From Williamsia faeni (GTDB taxonomy: Bacteria; Actinomycetota; Actinomycetes; Mycobacteriales; Mycobacteriaceae), in contig QJJF01000003.1 in NCBI GenBank assembly GCA_003202005.1, forward strand, positions 434,001 through 498,000: a DNA stretch of 64,000 nucleotides, given 5' to 3'. Made by a program: the position numbers and the translations under genes. The notes under the pieces are model-generated. The model was not told the origin of the DNA. It saw only the letters and a program-made list of their open reading frames with translations, and did no database searches. Below are positions 60,215 through 64,000 of this stretch, one piece after another. Every line of letters begins with the position of its first letter. Positions within the stretch are counted from its first letter, which is position 1.

Positions 60215-60769
60215 TTACGCGTATTTCGCATTCGAAAAGGCTTCAAGCTGCAAGAAGCCGTCAGCAGACTCCTCATCAAGCTCCATCACCTCGACGAAAT
60301 GGCCCAATTCCGCCCTCATGTCGAGATAGCCCATCCGGATCCCGCCACTGATCCCATACTGTGCCCAGGTTCGGCCGCTGGATGCGACCACTGCGGACGC
60401 TTCGTCGAAGTCATCAACACGGAATCCCAGGTGATGCAGCGTGGCCGGCTCCCCGGGCCTGATGGCACCCCGATAGAGGTCAACCGATCCGGCAACCGGG
60501 CGGATGACCTCCAAGTTCGTTGCACCTGCGTTGACCAGGAGAACATCGATGAGCCATTCGTCGGCCGGCTCGCCGTCGACCACTACATACGGGGTGACCG
60601 CTGCGCTGTCGCCCGTCGCCGGCCGACCTCCGCCCATCGACGCCCCGTAGTGCTTCACGCACTCCACTGTCCCCAGTTTGGACTCGAAGTAAGCGGCCGC
60701 AACATCAATGTCATCCGTCACATATCCCACCTGCATGAAATTGCGGAACAAGTCATCGATAGATCGCAT
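60215..60769 (-). CDS. VOC (glyoxalase/bleomycin-resistance) superfamily protein
   Basis: 184 residues from ATG 60769 with GAGGAG 7 bases upstream. Two beta-alpha-beta-beta-beta modules: NFMQVGYVTDDIDVAAAYFES and ATLHHLGFRVDDFDEASAVV, with Glu of GHFVEVMEL as a likely last metal ligand and His of LHHLGF. Members include isomerases, dioxygenases and epimerases such as methylmalonyl-CoA epimerase. Together with the KstD-like gene 35 bases downstream it likely acts on a ring intermediate. Confidence 0.8.
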   Translation of the reverse strand: MRSIDDLFRNFMQVGYVTDDIDVAAAYFESKLGTVECVKHYGASMGGGRPATGDSAAVTPYVVVDGEPADEWLIDVLLVNAGATNLEVIRPVAGSVDLYRGAIRPGEPATLHHLGFRVDDFDEASAVVASSGRTWAQYGISGGIRMGYLDMRAELGHFVEVMELDEESADGFLQLEAFSNAKYA

Positions 60770-60990
60770 CAAAAATCTCCTCAGTCGCGGCAAAAGTGTT
60801 GCGCGTCATTGTTATCGGCACAGGGCAGACCATTACGCAAACGACTCTCGCCTCTTCCACAACCTGTCGTCCACTGCCGGTCCCATCAGACGGAATCACC
60901 GGGGCCATCCGGAACAACGCGCCTTTCTTCGATGCCACCAGGCGGAATATCAAAGCGGACACCCGCGGCCAGGTATGGAAACATATAAAT

Positions 60991-61494
60991 ATGGCCACAT
61001 TGAGCAATGCACCGACATTGCTGTCCAGGACGGAGCAGCCGGGAGGCGATCAGCCGATCGCAGACCCGGTATGGCAGCCGGTGAAACACCGGCTGATCAC
61101 CATGCGCAAAGCAGTCAGGCAACTCGACGAACTCGGGCCAGTGGAAGCTCACCTCCTGGAGAGCAATCCGGCAATTGGCCTCGTCTGCGAGCGGGTGCTG
61201 TGGCTCTTGGCCGACCAGGCTTTCGCTGTCAACACTCGGGTCGGCGCAAGAGCGCTTGGCGAAATGCCGCAAACACCGACCGCTGCGTTCGATGCGGTGG
61301 TGAAGGTCGGCATGATCGACGCAGACCTGCGAGCCGTTCTCTCGCCTCCAGAAGCCCCTCACAACGTCCTCGTCCAGCTGTATATGGATACCGAGCCCGA
61401 GAAGGTCGCTGCGGTTGTGCTCGCAGCGCGGTCCGGATACACGGCGTACATCGAAGAGGTTGGCCACTGGATCACTGAACATGCTGGTGCCTGA
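60991..61494 (+). CDS. HepT-like (DUF86) protein, degenerate motif, no partner
   Basis: 167 residues if it starts at ATG 60991; the frame is open back to 60796 but that part looks non-coding and has no ribosome site. The helical core resembles DUF86/HepT: HRLITMRKAVRQLDEL, VCERVLWLLADQAFAVN, AFDAVVKVGMIDADLRAVL, EAPHNVLVQLYMDTEPEKV. HepT toxins carry R-x4-6-H-x-Y; here the site reads HNVLVQLY, with Arg and His replaced and only Tyr kept. No MNT-type nucleotidyltransferase adjoins, so it is a solitary relative, not a working toxin-antitoxin pair. The fold call is by eye. Confidence 0.55.
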   Translation: MATLSNAPTLLSRTEQPGGDQPIADPVWQPVKHRLITMRKAVRQLDELGPVEAHLLESNPAIGLVCERVLWLLADQAFAVNTRVGARALGEMPQTPTAAFDAVVKVGMIDADLRAVLSPPEAPHNVLVQLYMDTEPEKVAAVVLAARSGYTAYIEEVGHWITEHAGA

Positions 61495-61603
61495 CAGAAG
61501 TTTCTTACAATTTCGGTCGCTTACCATCGGGTATCGACGGGTCACTGAAGAAAGAATGGTGTCCCGGTCTCGGATTTCGACAGATGGTGAGCGCGCTGAC
61601 CTG

Positions 61604-61619
61604 ATCGCGGTATCGCGGT
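61604..61619. promoter_or_regulatory. Direct repeat ATCGCGGT x2 within a dyad before the tandem GntR gene
   Basis: ATCGCGGT at 61604-61611 and 61612-61619, framed by CTGACC (61597-61602) and GGTCAG (61617-61622). It lies 32-47 bases before the start at 61651. A possible autoregulatory site. Confidence 0.35.
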
Positions 61620-61650
61620 CAGTGGGTCTTGGGGATGGAGATCGACTTTG

Positions 61651-63078
61651 ATGACAATCTCAGAGGGGGACGTGCCGGGTTCGGTGGCGCCGCAAAAACT
61701 CGCGGCCCAAGTTGCCCGACAGCTCGAGAACGAGATCATGGATCGTAAATGGCCGATCGGCGAGGTCCTCGGATCAGAAACCGATCTGCAGGCGCGTTTC
61801 AAGGTGTCGCGATCGATTCTGAGGGAAGCGATCCGGTTACTCGAGCACCAGCAGGTCGCCAGAATGCGACGTGGCCCCGGTGGCGGGCTCGTCGTCAGTG
61901 CGCCCGACACCTCGTTGCCCATTCGCGCCCTCGTGATCTATCTCGAATACATCGGGGTGAGTGTCGAGGACCTGGGACGGGCCCGGATGCTTCTGGAGCC
62001 ATTGGCGGCCAGACTGGCCGCCGAGACCGTCACCGAGTCGAGTATCGACGCTCTTCGCGCCATCGTGAACGAAGAGCACGCGAGAATCGCTGATTCGTCC
62101 ATTGCCTCCGGCAAAGATTTCCACGCAATGTTGGGCCAGTTGTCGGGAAATGCCTTGTTGCAGATGTTCACCGAAGTCGTGACAGGTTTGAGCACCCGCT
62201 ACTTGCAAACTTCACGACGTATCGCGGAAGGCGCCGCGCGCGAGGCCAGGACTCACGTCGCCAACCGGCATTCCGAAATCGTCGAAGCAGTGATTGCCGG
62301 TGACGGCGCAGCCGCGCAGACCCGTGTGACGACTCACCTCGAAGAGGTCATTACATGGATGTTGGCCCAGAAGATTCATCCCAAAGTCGAGCGAATGCGC
62401 ACCCGGCCAGTGGATCCCGACCCGAAGTCGGGAGACAAACTCGCCGAGATCGTCGCCGGCCGCATACACAACGACATCACCACCGAAGACTGGCAGGTTG
62501 GTGAGATCCTCGGATCGGAATCGGACCTACTGACCCGTTACGGCGTCAGCCGTGCGGTCCTTCGAGAATCCCTCCAGATCCTCGAACACCACAGCGTTGC
62601 CCGAATGCGACGCGGGCCGGGTGGTGGATTGGTCATTCTGGCCCCCGACCCCACAGCAAATATCCGCGCGATGGCCCTCTACCTCAACTACCGGGGATTG
62701 AGTCCTGACGACCTCTTCGTGGTCCATGAGGCCATCGCCCTGGAATGTGTCCACACACTCACCGCCGGTGAGCTCTCCCCCGACACGGCCTCCCGCCTTC
62801 GCGAGGCACTCGATCTTTCGACTGAGCAGGGTGACTCCGGTGACCTGTTCCACACCGAGATCGCCGAGCTGGCGGGTAACCCGATCCTGTCACTGTTCCT
62901 GCGGATCACCACGGAACTCCGAGCCCGCAACGGCCTCAGCGATAAAGCAAGAAGTGCTCAGGGTGCATCCGATGTTCGCGATGCCCACGAGAAGATACTC
63001 GTCGCCGTCCTCGCCGGCGATGAGGGGCTCGCCCAGCACCGCATGCGCCGGCACCTCCAGGATCTCGCCACTTGGTGA
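61651..63078 (+). CDS. Tandem double FadR-type GntR regulator
   Basis: 475 residues from ATG 61651 (a TTG three bases earlier is also in frame). Two complete wHTH-FCD units. Unit 1 (~1-240): FKVSRSILREAIRLLEHQQV, RRGPGGGLVVSAPD, FCD with FHAMLGQLSGNALLQ. Unit 2 (~255-475): YGVSRAVLRESLQILEHHSV, RRGPGGGLVILAPD, FHTEIAELAGNPILSL. The units are alike along their full length, so this is an internal duplication that makes one chain behave like a dimer. It resembles M. tuberculosis Rv3060c, as I recall it. Likely controls part of the island. Confidence 0.9.
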   Translation: MTISEGDVPGSVAPQKLAAQVARQLENEIMDRKWPIGEVLGSETDLQARFKVSRSILREAIRLLEHQQVARMRRGPGGGLVVSAPDTSLPIRALVIYLEYIGVSVEDLGRARMLLEPLAARLAAETVTESSIDALRAIVNEEHARIADSSIASGKDFHAMLGQLSGNALLQMFTEVVTGLSTRYLQTSRRIAEGAAREARTHVANRHSEIVEAVIAGDGAAAQTRVTTHLEEVITWMLAQKIHPKVERMRTRPVDPDPKSGDKLAEIVAGRIHNDITTEDWQVGEILGSESDLLTRYGVSRAVLRESLQILEHHSVARMRRGPGGGLVILAPDPTANIRAMALYLNYRGLSPDDLFVVHEAIALECVHTLTAGELSPDTASRLREALDLSTEQGDSGDLFHTEIAELAGNPILSLFLRITTELRARNGLSDKARSAQGASDVRDAHEKILVAVLAGDEGLAQHRMRRHLQDLATW

Positions 63079-63145
63079 GACCAGAACCCTGGTCCCGCCG
63101 AGGCTGAATCACCCTGTGGGCGAACAGCCTTGGCGGACGGCGTCA

Positions 63146-64000
63146 CTACACCCGCGCGCTTGCGTTCCCGAGTTTGACGCTCGCGTTCCAGATCGCGTTA
63201 GCGGTACCCCGGACGGCCTCGGCAACCATGCCCCATCTCATCTGACCCGCCGGGCCGGTGACGGACACCGCAGCAACGGCACCGCCCGCATTTCGAACCG
63301 GCGCGGCGACGCAGACGAGCCGGTCGTAGGCCTCGCCGCGATCGAACGCGACTCCCAACCGTCGAACCTGGTTCAATTCCGCTTTCAAGGCAAGAGGATC
63401 GGTGATCGTGTTAACCGTTCTCCTCGGCATGTCCCCGCTGGTCACCGCCAGAATGACCTCGTCGTCGAACGCCGCCATCGCTTTGCCAATTGCGGTGCAG
63501 TACACGGGATTACGTCCACCACGTCGGGTCGGCAAACGAAGCGAACCCTCCGCGATCCGTTCGAGATATACAACCTCGCCGTGGTCGAGGACGCCGAGTT
63601 GCGCGGTCATCCCGGTCCTGACCGCGAGCGCTTGCAGATGGGGGAAGGCAACCTCACGGAGCTGACCCCCCTCGGCAGCGAGGCTCCCCAACTCGAACAT
63701 CCGCAAACCGACCCGGTAGCCACCGGGATCGCGCTCGATCCAGCCGATCTGGCACAGCTGATCGGCGAGGCGATGCAGGGTCGATTTCGGCAGACCGGTG
63801 CGATCACTGAGATCACCGAGACTGAGGACCTGCTGACTGCAGTTGAACGCATCCATGATGGACGCAACTCGACCCATCACCGTCCGCTCCGGGCCTCGCC
63901 GTTCGCAGGACTCACCGGCATTACCGCTTGTCAGCGCGGCCCTGATTCCATCCTGGGAATCACCAGTCACTTCCTCTGGTGAAACCACACTTCGTTGCAA
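63146..64000 (-). CDS. IclR family transcriptional regulator (start at or beyond right edge)
   Basis: Up to 284 residues. wHTH MGRVASIMDAFNCSQQVLSL, RTGLPKSTLHRLADQLCQIG, and an IclR effector domain: LGVLDHGEVVYLERI, YCTAIGKAMAAFDD, VCVAAPVRNAGGAVAAVSV. The start is uncertain: ATG 63877 has GGAG nine bases upstream and gives a compact IclR protein of 243 residues; GTG 63988 or TTG 64000 would add a Gly/Glu-rich tail, and the true start may lie beyond the window. Converges on the tandem GntR gene. Its target is probably further right. Confidence 0.88.
   Translation of the reverse strand: MQRSVVSPEEVTGDSQDGIRAALTSGNAGESCERRGPERTVMGRVASIMDAFNCSQQVLSLGDLSDRTGLPKSTLHRLADQLCQIGWIERDPGGYRVGLRMFELGSLAAEGGQLREVAFPHLQALAVRTGMTAQLGVLDHGEVVYLERIAEGSLRLPTRRGGRNPVYCTAIGKAMAAFDDEVILAVTSGDMPRRTVNTITDPLALKAELNQVRRLGVAFDRGEAYDRLVCVAAPVRNAGGAVAAVSVTGPAGQMRWGMVAEAVRGTANAIWNASVKLGNASARV

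Noticed and set aside
60796-60990. Longer N-terminus of the HepT-like protein
   Set aside because: The 65 extra residues look non-coding, lack a ribosome site and would begin inside the promoter region shared with the VOC gene.
60991-61494. Functional HepT/MntA toxin-antitoxin pair
   Set aside because: No nucleotidyltransferase gene adjoins and the RNase motif is replaced.

Overview
The window is high-GC DNA from a mycolic-acid actinomycete (order Mycobacteriales). Gordonia, Williamsia or Rhodococcus is the closest match by gene content; I cannot fix the genus. The evidence is uniformly high GC, GTG/ATG starts behind GGAGG-type ribosome sites, several secreted proteins of nocardioform type, a WS/DGAT-like acyltransferase, mycofactocin-type dehydrogenases, and an SDR / TetR / CYP136-type P450 block laid out like Mycobacterium tuberculosis Rv3057c-Rv3058c-Rv3059 (recalled, not searched).

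Left part (1-30.5 kb), mixed housekeeping and accessory genes. At 1-1.6 kb is the end of a thiamine-type ABC importer (permease, ThiB-like lipoprotein). At 1.9-5.8 kb are two related secreted proteins, a secreted lipase-fold protein that appears to have lost its catalytic Ser and His, and a YhhN-family membrane protein. Then come a sugar MFS porter, a small secreted protein, an HhH-GPD protein and a protein built on eleven exact decapeptide repeats (8.8-9.5 kb). At 9.5-16 kb is an osmoprotectant locus: betaine-aldehyde-type dehydrogenase, divergent TauD-type dioxygenase and a four-gene OpuC/ProU-like importer. At 16-19.2 kb are a WS/DGAT-like gene, a frameshifted GlxA-type AraC regulator, a DJ-1/isonitrile-hydratase-like protein and a relic of a LuxR-type regulator. 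CstA plus YbdD follow (19.4-21.9 kb), then a CPBP protease, the SDR/TetR/CYP136 block, a DHA2 MFS pump with a C-terminal winged-helix-like domain, an M23 peptidase, a RluA-type pseudouridine synthase and a DUF1801 protein.

Right part (30.6-64 kb), a catabolic island for a steroid-like or other alicyclic ring compound acting through CoA thioesters. It has three KstD-like flavoprotein dehydrogenases, an AMACR/CoA-transferase III protein, five SDRs (two of mycofactocin-coupled type), a single-chain double acyl-CoA dehydrogenase, two crotonases, an IpdC/nitronate-monooxygenase-like flavoprotein, two NTF2-fold proteins, a PNPOx-like protein, a VOC protein, and an ABC transporter in which LivH, LivM and LivG are one polypeptide, followed by LivF and with no binding protein nearby. 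Orphan heme-copper oxidase subunit III- and IV-like genes sit inside it. Regulators are two IclR, one FadR-type GntR, one GntR with two complete wHTH-FCD units in tandem, and, at the left border, two overlapping GAF-ANTAR genes and a STAS protein.

The genes probably work together as follows (inference). The fused ABC system imports the substrate, or a binding protein encoded elsewhere serves it. KstD-like enzymes and SDRs oxidise the rings, with mycofactocin and perhaps the oxidase subunits taking electrons. CoA activation and epimerisation feed the acyl-CoA dehydrogenase, crotonases and SDRs. GntR and IclR proteins switch units on. Two matching 16-bp inverted repeats (ACWTAG-N4-CTAWGT), one before the GntR gene and one before the transporter, are the clearest sequence-level link. 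The strangest non-coding element is a 160-bp array at 58.4-58.6 kb: three 16-bp units on a 21-bp pitch, then three inverted copies.
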